DNA from: Crocinitomicaceae bacterium
Lineage (GTDB): Bacteria > Bacteroidota > Bacteroidia > Flavobacteriales_D > Crocinitomicaceae
Length of the DNA: 64,000 nt
Assembly (NCBI GenBank): GCA_029247685.1
Contig: JAQWKT010000035.1
Coordinates: 19,470-83,469, forward strand
Direction: 5' to 3'
The notes beneath the pieces are model-generated. The model was not told where the DNA came from, ran no database searches, and saw only the letters and a program-made list of their open reading frames with translations. A program made the position numbers and the translations under genes. Shown piece after piece: positions 1 to 9,310 of this stretch (position 1 is the stretch's first letter; every line of letters starts with the position of its first letter).

Positions 1-2825
1 ACAGGGCTTTCTCCATTAATTGAATCTGTAATAATTTTATATCTAGGCACAGAAATTCTTAATGCGGGATCGCCAATTAAGGTAAACGATCTTTTATTTT
101 CTTGAGTTCCAGATTCATTTTTTGTCCTTCTAATTATCTCTCCAAAAGTTAAGTATAAACTATCCGAATCTTTTTGAAAAACATTATTGTAAAAAGCAAT
201 TCCCGTTACAGTATTAACATTAAAAAAAACAGGCCTAGTTGTCGTCATTAATGCTATACTAGCTCCTTTTGGATTAAGGGAAACCCACTCCCCAGCAGAC
301 ACTCTTCCTGGATCATCATATCTCGTGAATTCACAAGTGTTGGAAACAAAAAGATTTAAAGAATTTATATTTCTCCAAGATTGTATTTCAGGAATTGTTA
401 CAACTCTTTCTTGAGCTAATCCAACTTCACCACCATGCCCAACATAATGCATGATTAGTGCGCCTCTTTCAACACAAGAATTAATCGCATTGTTAACTTC
501 GGGATATCTTTCTCCCCCAGCAGTAGTTTGTTGCGGATAAGCATCAAGATATATTTTTTCACAATTAAATTCCGTGTGATTATTCTTTATCATGTTATAC
601 TGTGGCTCCGTATCATTTACAATGAAATAATTACCATCTTCATCATCGGCTATCTGTACAATTTTTAAACGCCAGTTTCCAAAAGTATTATTTCCATTCT
701 CTCCACTACAGCAGACTGTCTCTTGGTTAAAAATCGTTGATCCATTAAGCATGTAATGCTCTATTTTATCCACTAACTGTTGCGCAGTTGCAGGATCTGT
801 TGCAAGTAGTCTACCAATACCTATATCAAGTTGATCTGTAGAAGACATTCCTTCAACATCATCTAACAAACCAAAGAAATCATCCGTAACTAAAGAACTA
901 GTATGATTTTCACTTGACTCAACTTGATAAGTCAATACGAAATTTGTATTATTTGATATTCTATCTTTTGGATCATAAGATCCATCTCCAAACAAAAGTA
1001 AATATTTGGGTTTTGTTTCAGGAGAAGAATTCCCTCTATCGTAAAACATTTTTGCAAACATTCTTATAGCACATGCATCTTGCATTCCAGAACTAAATTC
1101 ATTATAAATCTGTTCGTTTGTTACAACATGTACCGTTGTTCCATTTGCTCTATGCAAATCTGCTAATCGATTTGCCTCACTTAAAAACAAAGAATTAGTA
1201 ACAATTAAATATTCTGCCTGTTCAAGGCCATGAAGATTTTGATTGGTAACCATCCCAACAAAAATTGGAGTGGAAAAGTTAATTCCATCATAGGCGACAA
1301 ACTCTCTAATAGTATCTGCATGCTGAACAAATGAAAAAACAGAAGATTGAGTGTTTCCTGTAATTTTTTGAGGAATGTGCCTATTTGTAATATCCCAAAC
1401 CACTCCATTGGATGGAAATCCACTTATCGAGTATTCGGCAATTTGATTTGAAGCAACAGACTCTAGATCTCGAAAAGATAACTGATTTGAGGTATAAACT
1501 AAATTTCTTCTAGAGTTTAAAACAATTCTATCCAAATAAGCCAATGTGCTTGGATTACTTCTAGAAACCGTAAGCTTTAAGTTTATTGAAGAGCTTGATG
1601 AGTTAAAATCAAAATCATGTTGAATTCTAGAATAATCCTCAGATGAAGAGGAAAAAGAAGTGGAAGATAAGGCATTTCCATTAATAGCAAATTCGACAGA
1701 TGCTGCATCTGAAACCCTCTTGTTTGATGCCATACTTATATTTAAACCTGTTAAAAACCCAGAAGATATATTTGGAACGTTAAATAAAAAGTTTTTTTCA
1801 AGTTGGCCATTAACAGGTATATCAAATAATTCTCCATACCACCTTTGTCCTCCTTCAACAAGAGAAACATTATCTACTTCATGAATATCTCTATGCGAAA
1901 ATGAACTAACCTGAATTGTAGCACCACTTGTTGGTGGAGAGTATTCTCCTATTCGCATTGGCGCTTCATTCGAATTAATATTAATAAAGTAGCAAGAAAC
2001 ATCCGAATAATGATTTCTTTGTTGATCAAAACCAGTTGACCCATTTTTTTTCCATCGATGAGGACCCCAAGCATAAAACAAAATGTAATCTCCTGAATCA
2101 AAAGAACCATCGGCATCTCCGTGTATATGTATTGCATTTTTCGCCAAATCATCGGTTCTGTATTCATTATTTTGAACGGGTAATAACCCATCGCCATTTC
2201 CATAAATATGGATGCTATTTGGATTTAAGTTTGTTGTGTTTATCCCACAATTCTCCAAAAATTGTTTATCCAGCTTGTAAATTCCATCAGCACTAATTGC
2301 TATTTTGTACCAATTTCCAGAACCATTAGCCAAGACCGAATTAGCCACAAAATCCTTTTGTTTAGGTTTATTTGGTTTTGACGTTAATTTAATTTGTAAC
2401 GATTTAATTCTAAGAATTTGATTATTAACTTTTATAAAAGGAATAAAATCAAAAACAGCAAAAGAAGTGTTTTTTGACCTTGTTACTTTCATGGATAGGT
2501 TAAGGGTGTCCAGATTTATATTGCTATAGTTATTTAAAAACTTTTTTTCTTCATCCACTGCTATTTCGGTTTTATAGCCGAGCAATACGAGATCAAAATT
2601 TTCAGAACTTATCTTTTCCCGATAATATACTTTAGGAATAAAGTGCTCAATCGATAAATTTTCTGCACTAGGTATATAAATCTGAGTTAGAGTAGCGATG
2701 GTTTTAAGAACGGGTGATTGCCATTTTACAGAAACGACAATTTCTTTCTCTTTTTGGGAAATTAAAGAGCTTGAGAACATCAGAAAGAAGAATAGCGATA
2801 AACAATGGGTAAAAAAGCGATTCAT
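1..2825 (-). CDS. porU: PorU, type IX secretion system C-terminal signal peptidase (3' end cut by window edge)
   Basis: I translated this by hand from an ATG at 2825; it stays open for 941 codons and leaves the window at base 1, so the C-terminus is missing. Residues 1-20 form a signal peptide (MNRFFTHCLSLFFFLMFSSS). The second half is a gingipain-type C25 peptidase domain. The motif HYVGHGGEVGLAQE places the catalytic His at 797, and SNTCEFTRYDD places the catalytic Cys at 831. PorU is the outer-membrane-associated enzyme of type IX secretion that removes the C-terminal sorting domain of cargo proteins and attaches them to the cell surface. The neighbours support this: a PorP/SprF gene and a GldJ-like gene lie divergently next to it, and in Flavobacterium porU, gldJ and murF are also grouped. 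The call is strong; the missing part should hold the final beta domains. Confidence 0.93.
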   Translation of the reverse strand, partial: MNRFFTHCLSLFFFLMFSSSLISQKEKEIVVSVKWQSPVLKTIATLTQIYIPSAENLSIEHFIPKVYYREKISSENFDLVLLGYKTEIAVDEEKKFLNNYSNINLDTLNLSMKVTRSKNTSFAVFDFIPFIKVNNQILRIKSLQIKLTSKPNKPKQKDFVANSVLANGSGNWYKIAISADGIYKLDKQFLENCGINTTNLNPNSIHIYGNGDGLLPVQNNEYRTDDLAKNAIHIHGDADGSFDSGDYILFYAWGPHRWKKNGSTGFDQQRNHYSDVSCYFININSNEAPMRIGEYSPPTSGATIQVSSFSHRDIHEVDNVSLVEGGQRWYGELFDIPVNGQLEKNFLFNVPNISSGFLTGLNISMASNKRVSDAASVEFAINGNALSSTSFSSSSEDYSRIQHDFDFNSSSSSINLKLTVSRSNPSTLAYLDRIVLNSRRNLVYTSNQLSFRDLESVASNQIAEYSISGFPSNGVVWDITNRHIPQKITGNTQSSVFSFVQHADTIREFVAYDGINFSTPIFVGMVTNQNLHGLEQAEYLIVTNSLFLSEANRLADLHRANGTTVHVVTNEQIYNEFSSGMQDACAIRMFAKMFYDRGNSSPETKPKYLLLFGDGSYDPKDRISNNTNFVLTYQVESSENHTSSLVTDDFFGLLDDVEGMSSTDQLDIGIGRLLATDPATAQQLVDKIEHYMLNGSTIFNQETVCCSGENGNNTFGNWRLKIVQIADDEDGNYFIVNDTEPQYNMIKNNHTEFNCEKIYLDAYPQQTTAGGERYPEVNNAINSCVERGALIMHYVGHGGEVGLAQERVVTIPEIQSWRNINSLNLFVSNTCEFTRYDDPGRVSAGEWVSLNPKGASIALMTTTRPVFFNVNTVTGIAFYNNVFQKDSDSLYLTFGEIIRRTKNESGTQENKRSFTLIGDPALRISVPRYKIITDSINGESP

Positions 2826-2845
2826 TTAAGTTTATTTAACAACTA

Positions 2846-2853
2846 CAAATTTA
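2846..2853 (-). promoter_or_regulatory. -7 element of the porU promoter
   Basis: On the minus strand this reads TAAATTTG, an exact match to the Bacteroidota -7 consensus TAnnTTTG, 20 bases upstream of the porU start codon. I found no convincing TTG -33 element at the usual distance, so the assignment rests on the -7 box and its position alone. Confidence 0.5.
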
Positions 2854-2883
2854 ATTAGAATGCTTATAAAACGTGTATTCGTC

Positions 2884-2913
2884 TTGTTTATTTCTTTAAT
2901 AACTTTATTTTTG
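2884..2913 (+). promoter_or_regulatory. Promoter of the porP/sprF-gldJ transcript
   Basis: TTG at 2884-2886 and TATTTTTG at 2906-2913 match the Bacteroidota -33 (TTG) and -7 (TAnnTTTG) elements, with 19 bases between them. Transcription would begin near 2920 and give a leader of about 66 bases before the ATG at 2986. It lies back to back with the porU promoter, so both transcription units share a short control region. Confidence 0.6.
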
Positions 2914-2985
2914 TAACCTTTGATTATTTTAACCGTTAAAATTGGATGCGTTAATACCATTGATGTGAAACTTGATAAACATTAT

Positions 2986-3948
2986 ATGAAGAGAATTATT
3001 TTTAGCGGGATAATATGTATTATCTGTTTTGGAGCCAAAGCACAGGATCCAACATTTACACAGTTTTATTCAAACCCGGTATATTTAAACCCAGCACTTG
3101 CTGGTTCTTATGGTTGTCCTCGTATTTCGATGAACTATCGTAATGAATGGCCTCAGCTAACAGGAAACTACGTTACCTATAGTGCAGCTTATGACACCTA
3201 TGCAAAAAGCCTCTCTGGAGGAATTAGTGTTCTTGCTCTCCACGATCAACAGGGGCAAGGAACCATTCAAACTTCCATGCTTGGTCTTGTTTATTCGTAC
3301 CATGTAAAATTAACCCGTAAGTTTTCGATGATGTTTGGTGCTAGAGCAGCTTGGTTTCAGAAATTTTTAGATTGGGACAAACTGACTTTTGGAGACATGA
3401 TTGACCCAAGACGTGGATTTATTTATCAAACTGGCGATGTTCCTAGAGGAAATGGAAGAAGAGGTTTTTTTGATGTATCGATGGGAGCCGTTGGATTTAG
3501 CAAACACTTTTTCTTTGGTGGCGCAGTACATCACATTAATCGTCCTGATGAATCGATGATTTTAGGCGAATCTAAATTACCGATGCGTTTCACAGGGCAT
3601 TTAGGAGCAGATATTCCAGTAGGAGGAAGATCAAAATACTCCAACACCACTTCGATTATGCCTAACATTATTTACCAATACCAAAATGGATTTCAAGAAT
3701 TAAATATTGGTACTTACGTAAAATACGGTAACTTTAATGTTGGAGCGTGGTATAGAAACAGAGATGCCTTTATCCTTACCTTTGGATTAAACACGGGTAA
3801 ATTTAGATTAGGATATAGCTATGATATCACCGTTTCTAAGTTAGGAAACGGCGTTTCAGGAGGATCACACGAAATCTCTATGGGACTCAATCTTCGTTGT
3901 AGAAGAAAACCTAGAGCCTTTAGAACCATTTCTTGTCCGTCCTTTTAG
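2986..3948 (+). CDS. PorP/SprF family type IX secretion outer-membrane protein
   Basis: A 320-residue protein of the PorP/SprF family, beta-barrel outer-membrane partners of type IX secretion. In many Bacteroidota they are encoded beside, and anchor, a surface protein with a type B sorting domain. I chose the ATG at 2986 over an in-frame TTG at 2920 because only the former gives a clean signal peptide (MKRIIFSGIICIICFGAKAQ). The family hallmark follows at once: DPTFTQFYSNPVYLNPALAG, then YRNEWPQL. The middle alternates short beta strands, as expected of a barrel, and the C-terminus ends in the family-typical ISCPSF. It precedes gldJ by 55 bases on the same strand and is probably co-transcribed with it. 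No large SprB-like partner is adjacent, so its client cannot be read from the context. Confidence 0.88.
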   Translation: MKRIIFSGIICIICFGAKAQDPTFTQFYSNPVYLNPALAGSYGCPRISMNYRNEWPQLTGNYVTYSAAYDTYAKSLSGGISVLALHDQQGQGTIQTSMLGLVYSYHVKLTRKFSMMFGARAAWFQKFLDWDKLTFGDMIDPRRGFIYQTGDVPRGNGRRGFFDVSMGAVGFSKHFFFGGAVHHINRPDESMILGESKLPMRFTGHLGADIPVGGRSKYSNTTSIMPNIIYQYQNGFQELNIGTYVKYGNFNVGAWYRNRDAFILTFGLNTGKFRLGYSYDITVSKLGNGVSGGSHEISMGLNLRCRRKPRAFRTISCPSF

Positions 3949-4003
3949 TAACAAAAAGAAAAAAAATAATTATTAAGAATAATAACTTTAAAACAAATAG
4001 ATT

Positions 4004-6766
4004 ATGAACAAGAAAAACATATTTCAATTTGTAAGAATATATAGCTTGATGTTAATCGGGCTATTCTTGGTTGGTTCATGCGCAAAAGAACGATCTGCAA
4101 AAACTGGATGGATGCTAAATAGCCCAAGTGCTGGTGGAAGTGGATTTGAAAAATTCCCTGCAATAGACCAAGAAACGGGCCCTGGATTAATTTTAGTGGA
4201 AGGAGGAACATTCACCATGGGGATGACAGATGAAGACGTCCTTAAAGAATGGAATAATACGCCAAGAAGAATTACCGTGCCATCTTTTTACATGGACCAA
4301 ACAGAGGTTTCCAATTTTGACTACCTTGAATATTTGTTTTGGTTGAAAAGGGTATATGCCACTTCTCGTGTTGGATCTAGAGATGTTGACAATGTAAGTT
4401 ACATCAAAGATGGAACAACAGAAGTTGATTATTTAAACGATGAGTTAAAAGAAGAATTTGAAACTTTTAAAGAAGATAAAATAACTGAATTTGAAGATGA
4501 CGACAACGCATTTAAAAAGTTTTATGACAATTATGAAGAATCGTTTACTTCGGTTTATCAAGAAGTCTATAGAAAAGCATTGCCAGATACGCTTTGTTGG
4601 AGAGATCCATTATCTGCGATGGAGCATTACGTAGATTATTATTTAAGACATCCGGCCTATAGAGATTATCCAGTAGTCGGAGTTTCTTGGATTCAAGCAA
4701 ATGAATATTGCAAATGGAGAACAAATCGAGTAAATGAATTCATTTTATATCGTGAGGGAATATTAGATTGGGAAATGGAAAACAAAGAATTGACCCCATT
4801 TCATATGTTTGACACCGAAGCCTATCTTGCTGGTCAATATTTTGGTGTAAACCCTGCTCCTAGAGAAAAAAACAGAATGTATGATGAAGGGCAAGATGAT
4901 GAAGGAGATGAAGATAAAGATAAAGTGGAAACAGATGCTAAATTCAATAAGCAATCTTCTGAAGACAATGGAAGAAGGTTAAGAAACTTTAACCCAGCAA
5001 TGCAGTCCATTAATAAAAACAACAGAAACTATGGAGCTAGAATCGTTCGTCTTGAAGATGGTATCTTATTGCCTAATTATAGACTTCCAACAGAAGCAGA
5101 ATGGGAATATGCTGCAACCGGTTTAATCGGAAATCTTCAGGAAAACTCTGAAAACTACACAAGCAGAAAGGTTTATCCATGGAATGGACATTATGTTCGA
5201 CGTGATGAAGATCAATTTCAAGGAGCAATGCAAGCTAATTTTCAAAGAGGCCATGGCGACTATATGGGTATTGCAGGAAACTTAAATGATGGCGCTGCGC
5301 CAACAGCACCAGTGGAATCTTATTGGCCAAATGATTTTGGACTATATCACATGGCAGGAAATGTTTCTGAATGGGTTCAAGACGTATACAGACCAAACTC
5401 TTTAGATGATGTTGCAGATTTTAATCCTTTCAGAGGAAATGTCTACAAAACAAAATTAACCACTTCTCTTGGTACACATGATGCCATGAAAAATGACCGT
5501 ATCCGATACGATGTTCATGGAATGAGAGAATATACCAACGAATTTGAAAGGGTTCGCTACCAAAGAATAAATGCTGGAAGTCATGATCCTGGTGCACAAA
5601 TAAAACATGCTAAAAATGCAACAATTGGCCATGTTCATCTTCATTATAAATACGACTCAATCATTGGTGTTAGTGGAAAAGGTGGAACAACAGAAGAAGC
5701 TGTATTCAGCAAAATAATTGACACCAACCAAAATTCACCCGTTTATTCTATAAAATCTGGGGATGGAAACATTTTTTCAATTGACCAAGGAAATGGAATT
5801 GTTAGCTATACAAAGCTTGCCACTCCTGGTTTATATGAAGTGGTGGTATCCGTAGAGGAACCAGGTGCTACCCCAATTGCTACCTCTGATTTCACTTTAT
5901 ACTTTAACATTTTAACTAAAGATAAACCTATCGCATTTGCAAATAACTCGAGTGGTCAACACAAATTGATTAGCTCCAGAAATGCATCTGAATTTAGAAA
6001 AGGATATAAACCAGACCCTTTATACTTGTCATCAGGATCTGATTTAACGAAAGAAGGAACACAGTACCGTAGTGAAATTGTTTTTTTAAATGCCGTAAAC
6101 GCAGTACTTGATAGTGCTATTGAAGCAAAAAACAATCTTCGGACAACAGAATGTTCTAGAATTATAGAAAGAGGATTATGGGATGGAGTATTTAATGTTC
6201 AATTTTTAGACAAAATATTTTCTCCAGTAGTTGGAACATCTTATTTAGAAGACCCAGCAATAACCAACTTGGTTACCATGCTTCGAAATGGCCTAACAGA
6301 GTATATTGTTGAATATGAAGGCCAAATGAGATATCGAAATGTGCTTGTAGAAGAAAATATTGGTAGATTAAACTATCGTAAAGATGATTATATCGATTAT
6401 CTTGATGGAGATATTGAGTCTTCTATATATTACAACAATAAAGACGAAAGAAAAAATCAAATCAATGATGGGAAAAGAAATCCTAAATTAGTAATGTATC
6501 AAAACGAGCACGAACGTTATGATTTGCAAGGAGAAGACCTTACAAAAAGATTTGATAAAGGGTGGCCAACAACTCTTGTTTCTGACAAATCTAGAGTTTA
6601 CAAAGGAGGATCATGGGAGGATCGTGCATATTGGATGGGAGCTGGAACAAGAAGGTTTTTAGATCAAAAACAATCTACTCGAAACATTGGTTTCCGTTGT
6701 GCAATGGATAGAGTTGGTAGTCCAACAGGAAAAAATTACGGGAAGAAAAAGAAACGTAAATCATAA
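4004..6766 (+). CDS. gldJ: GldJ-like gliding/type IX secretion lipoprotein, oversized, with an FGE-sulfatase fold
   Basis: A 920-residue lipoprotein. Residues 1-26 hold a lipoprotein signal with lipobox LVGSC and the acylated Cys at 26. From about residue 62 a formylglycine-generating-enzyme-like (SUMF1) domain begins (VEGGTFTMGM, then PSFYMDQTEVSN) and closes near the C-terminus with YKGGSWEDRAYWMGAGTRRF and NIGFRCAMD. GldK and GldJ share this fold; both are outer-membrane-associated lipoproteins needed for gliding and type IX secretion. I choose GldJ because murF follows directly and porU is nearby, the order known from Flavobacterium, where GldJ is about 560 residues. This protein is some 350 residues longer. 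It has an acidic, low-complexity stretch near residues 298-313 and a beta-rich, cadherin-like segment at roughly 545-645 that splits the FGE fold. The C-terminus is a lysine/arginine-rich tail. Confidence 0.8.
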   Translation: MNKKNIFQFVRIYSLMLIGLFLVGSCAKERSAKTGWMLNSPSAGGSGFEKFPAIDQETGPGLILVEGGTFTMGMTDEDVLKEWNNTPRRITVPSFYMDQTEVSNFDYLEYLFWLKRVYATSRVGSRDVDNVSYIKDGTTEVDYLNDELKEEFETFKEDKITEFEDDDNAFKKFYDNYEESFTSVYQEVYRKALPDTLCWRDPLSAMEHYVDYYLRHPAYRDYPVVGVSWIQANEYCKWRTNRVNEFILYREGILDWEMENKELTPFHMFDTEAYLAGQYFGVNPAPREKNRMYDEGQDDEGDEDKDKVETDAKFNKQSSEDNGRRLRNFNPAMQSINKNNRNYGARIVRLEDGILLPNYRLPTEAEWEYAATGLIGNLQENSENYTSRKVYPWNGHYVRRDEDQFQGAMQANFQRGHGDYMGIAGNLNDGAAPTAPVESYWPNDFGLYHMAGNVSEWVQDVYRPNSLDDVADFNPFRGNVYKTKLTTSLGTHDAMKNDRIRYDVHGMREYTNEFERVRYQRINAGSHDPGAQIKHAKNATIGHVHLHYKYDSIIGVSGKGGTTEEAVFSKIIDTNQNSPVYSIKSGDGNIFSIDQGNGIVSYTKLATPGLYEVVVSVEEPGATPIATSDFTLYFNILTKDKPIAFANNSSGQHKLISSRNASEFRKGYKPDPLYLSSGSDLTKEGTQYRSEIVFLNAVNAVLDSAIEAKNNLRTTECSRIIERGLWDGVFNVQFLDKIFSPVVGTSYLEDPAITNLVTMLRNGLTEYIVEYEGQMRYRNVLVEENIGRLNYRKDDYIDYLDGDIESSIYYNNKDERKNQINDGKRNPKLVMYQNEHERYDLQGEDLTKRFDKGWPTTLVSDKSRVYKGGSWEDRAYWMGAGTRRFLDQKQSTRNIGFRCAMDRVGSPTGKNYGKKKKRKS

Positions 6767-6772
6767 AACATT

Positions 6773-6799
6773 AGGCCTACTGAAGTAGGCCTTTTTTTT
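6773..6799 (+). terminator. Rho-independent terminator after gldJ
   Basis: An 8-bp perfect stem, AGGCCTAC at 6773-6780 and GTAGGCCT at 6785-6792 with a TGAA loop, is followed by a run of eight T. It ends two bases before the murF start codon, so murF needs either readthrough or a promoter inside gldJ. Confidence 0.85.
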
Positions 6800-6801
6800 A
6801 C

Positions 6802-8088
6802 ATGAAAGAGTTATTTGAACTGTTTTATAAGTCTTCTGGAGTATCAACAGATACTAGAAAAATCCAAAATAATTGTTTATTTATTGCTTTAAAAGGCGAT
6901 AATTTTAATGGAAATTCTTTTTCAAAACAAGCGATAAACAAAGGAGCTTCCTTTGCTATTGTTGATGAAAAAGAATTTGCCGATAATAAACAAATATTTT
7001 TAGTGAACGACTCCTTATTGTTTTTACAAGCATTAGCTAGACATCATCGAAAGAAAATAAATAAACCAGTAATTGGCATAACTGGAACAAATGGAAAAAC
7101 AACCACTAAAGAGTTAATCAATTGTGTGCTTTCGGTTAAATACAATGTGTTGGCTACAAAAGGAAATCTAAACAATCATATTGGTGTTCCATTAACCTTA
7201 CTAGAAATAACTCCTAAAACCGATCTCGCAGTAATTGAAATGGGAGCTAGTAAACCGGGAGATATTAAAGAACTCTGTGATATCGCCCTCCCTAATTATG
7301 GGATAATAACAAATATTGGCAATGCGCATATGGAGGGTTTTAAAACTAGCGAAGGGGTCTTTAAAACGAAAATGGAATTGTTTGATTACATTGAAAATAC
7401 CGGTGGTTCTTTTATATACAATGGGCTTGACAGCACCTTTGATGTTATTAATGAACTCTATAACAAAGCAAAACTATTCAAGTTTGGTGATCGCGATTTT
7501 ATTAATGCTAATCTAATTAATGCAGACCCATTGCTTGATTTTTCATGGAAAGATGCTAGTGGATATGAAAATAATATCAAAACAAAACTAGTTGGAAGCT
7601 ATAATTTAGCTAATTTTTTAGTTGCTATTGTTTTTGGCCATTTGTTTAAAATAGAATCAAAGAAAATTAATAAAGCACTTTGTGAATACACTCCTTCTAA
7701 TAATCGGTCTCAATTAGCTTATAGTAAATCCAATCAAATTATTATTGATTGCTATAATGCAAATCCATCTAGCATGAAAGCGGCTTTAAAAAGCATCAAA
7801 GAATCAAACAAAAAAAACAAAGTAGTGATTTTAGGGGATATGCTAGAACTTGGACAGGATAGTCAAAAAGAACACCAATCTCTTCTGGATTTGGCGAAAA
7901 AATACAAGCTTGAAGTCTATGCTGTTGGGGAGATTTTTAACTCTATTCAATCCGATACTATTAAAAATAAATTTAAGACTTCAGATCAAGCACTAAAACA
8001 CTTCACAAAAAAACCAATTAAAAACAGCGTTGTTCTTGTTAAAGGTTCTAGGGGAATTGCCCTAGAAAAATTAATTCCTGCTCTTTAA
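6802..8088 (+). CDS. murF: UDP-N-acetylmuramoyl-tripeptide--D-alanyl-D-alanine ligase MurF
   Basis: A 428-residue Mur ligase that adds D-Ala-D-Ala to the UDP-MurNAc-tripeptide in the cytoplasm, the last soluble step of peptidoglycan precursor synthesis. The N-terminal substrate domain shows the MurF-typical VSTDTRKIQ and LFIALKGDNFNGN. The ATP-binding loop GITGTNGKTTTKE lies at about residues 93-105, followed by KGNLNNHIGVPLTLL and IEMGASKPGDIKELC. The C-terminal domain has DCYNANPSSMKAAL and VILGDMLELG. The ATG at 6802 is supported by the alignment of the N-terminal motif and leaves no room for a conventional ribosome binding site after the terminator T-run. It converges with the acyl-CoA dehydrogenase gene with no base between the two. 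Confidence 0.95.
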   Translation: MKELFELFYKSSGVSTDTRKIQNNCLFIALKGDNFNGNSFSKQAINKGASFAIVDEKEFADNKQIFLVNDSLLFLQALARHHRKKINKPVIGITGTNGKTTTKELINCVLSVKYNVLATKGNLNNHIGVPLTLLEITPKTDLAVIEMGASKPGDIKELCDIALPNYGIITNIGNAHMEGFKTSEGVFKTKMELFDYIENTGGSFIYNGLDSTFDVINELYNKAKLFKFGDRDFINANLINADPLLDFSWKDASGYENNIKTKLVGSYNLANFLVAIVFGHLFKIESKKINKALCEYTPSNNRSQLAYSKSNQIIIDCYNANPSSMKAALKSIKESNKKNKVVILGDMLELGQDSQKEHQSLLDLAKKYKLEVYAVGEIFNSIQSDTIKNKFKTSDQALKHFTKKPIKNSVVLVKGSRGIALEKLIPAL

Positions 8089-9228
8089 TTACTTCAGTAC
8101 TCCTCTAGAAATTACAATTTTTTGAACTTCAGAGGTTCCTTCATATATTTGAGTAATCTTTGCATCTCTCATTAGTCTTTCTACATGATACTCTTTAACA
8201 AAACCATATCCACCATGGATTTGAACAGCCTCTACTGTTTGTTCCATCGCAACCTTTGAAGCATACAGTTTTGCCATGGCACTTGATTGGTCGTAGTTGT
8301 TTCCATTGTCTTTATCAATAGCAGATCTATACACAAGCATTTTTGCGGCTTCTATTTCTGTTGCCATGTCGGCAAGTTTAAAAGCAATTGCTTGATGCTT
8401 ATATATTTCTTTTCCAAATGCTTTTCTTTCTTTAGAATAATCTCTAGCCAATTCAAATGCCCCTCCAGCGATACCTAAGGCTTGTGCAGCTATCCCTATT
8501 CTACCTCCAGAAAGCACCTTCATTGCGAATTTAAATCCAAATCCATCCTCCCCTATTCTATTTGCTTTAGGAAGTTTCACATCATTAAATAATAAAGTAT
8601 GGGTGTCGCTTCCTCTAATTCCCAATTTATCTTCTTTAGCGCCAACAATAAATCCATCCATCTCTTTTTCAACAATAAACGCATTTATTCCTTTATGACC
8701 TAACTCTCTATTTGTTTGAGCAATAACTAAATAAATGGAGGCAGTAGAACCATTTGTAATCCAGTTTTTAGTGCCATTTAATAAATAATGATCCCCTTTG
8801 TCTATCGCTGTAGTTCTTTGCGAAGTTGCATCGGATCCGGCCTCTGGTTCGGATAAACAAAAAGCGCCAATTTTTTGACCGCTCGCCAAGGGAACAAGGT
8901 ATTTTTGTTTTTGCTCTTCAGAGCCAAAAGTTTCTAAACCCCAACAAACCAAAGAATTGTTAACAGACATACAAACCGATGTGGAGGCATCTACTTTTGA
9001 AATTTCTTCCATCGCAAGAACGTAAGAAAGCGTATCCATGCCACTCCCACCATATTTAGGATCAACCATCATCCCCATGAAACCAAGCTCAGCTAGTTGC
9101 TTAACTTCTTCAACTGGAAACTTCTGAAGGTTATCTCTTTCAATAACTCCTGGTTTTAAAATATTTTGTGCAAAATCTCTTGCTGCTTCTTTAACCGCTT
9201 TGTGTTCATCTGATAGTTCGAAATTCAT
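8089..9228 (-). CDS. Acyl-CoA dehydrogenase, short-chain/butyryl-CoA type
   Basis: A 379-residue flavoprotein of the acyl-CoA dehydrogenase family, which oxidises acyl-CoA to trans-2-enoyl-CoA with FAD and passes electrons to an electron-transfer flavoprotein. Visible signatures are GAFCLSEPEAGSDATS in the FAD/substrate-binding middle domain, NGTKNWITNG, RKAFGKEIYKHQAIAFKLADM and QIHGGYGFVKEYHVERLMRDAKITQIYEGTSE split over the C-terminal helical domain. The Glu of IYEGT is the catalytic base position of short-chain and butyryl-CoA dehydrogenases. The full length matches the family. The exact chain length of the substrate (fatty or branched amino-acid-derived) cannot be read from the sequence. 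It is divergent from anmK. Confidence 0.92.
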   Translation of the reverse strand: MNFELSDEHKAVKEAARDFAQNILKPGVIERDNLQKFPVEEVKQLAELGFMGMMVDPKYGGSGMDTLSYVLAMEEISKVDASTSVCMSVNNSLVCWGLETFGSEEQKQKYLVPLASGQKIGAFCLSEPEAGSDATSQRTTAIDKGDHYLLNGTKNWITNGSTASIYLVIAQTNRELGHKGINAFIVEKEMDGFIVGAKEDKLGIRGSDTHTLLFNDVKLPKANRIGEDGFGFKFAMKVLSGGRIGIAAQALGIAGGAFELARDYSKERKAFGKEIYKHQAIAFKLADMATEIEAAKMLVYRSAIDKDNGNNYDQSSAMAKLYASKVAMEQTVEAVQIHGGYGFVKEYHVERLMRDAKITQIYEGTSEVQKIVISRGVLK

Positions 9229-9259
9229 ATATCTGAAGATTAAATGTTAATTTGGTTTA

Positions 9260-9267
9260 CAAATTTA
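9260..9267 (-). promoter_or_regulatory. -7 element upstream of the acyl-CoA dehydrogenase
   Basis: On the minus strand this reads TAAATTTG, a full match to TAnnTTTG, 31 bases before the start codon. No clear -33 TTG was seen. Confidence 0.45.
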
Positions 9268-9310
9268 ATTTTTTCATTGATTAATTTACCATAAACCCGT
9301 TACATAAAAC

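Noticed and set aside
1660..2296. Plus-strand open frames within porU (1660-1884 and 2036-2296)
   Set aside because: porU reads through both regions without a stop, with clear C25 signatures downstream, so these are antisense shadows.
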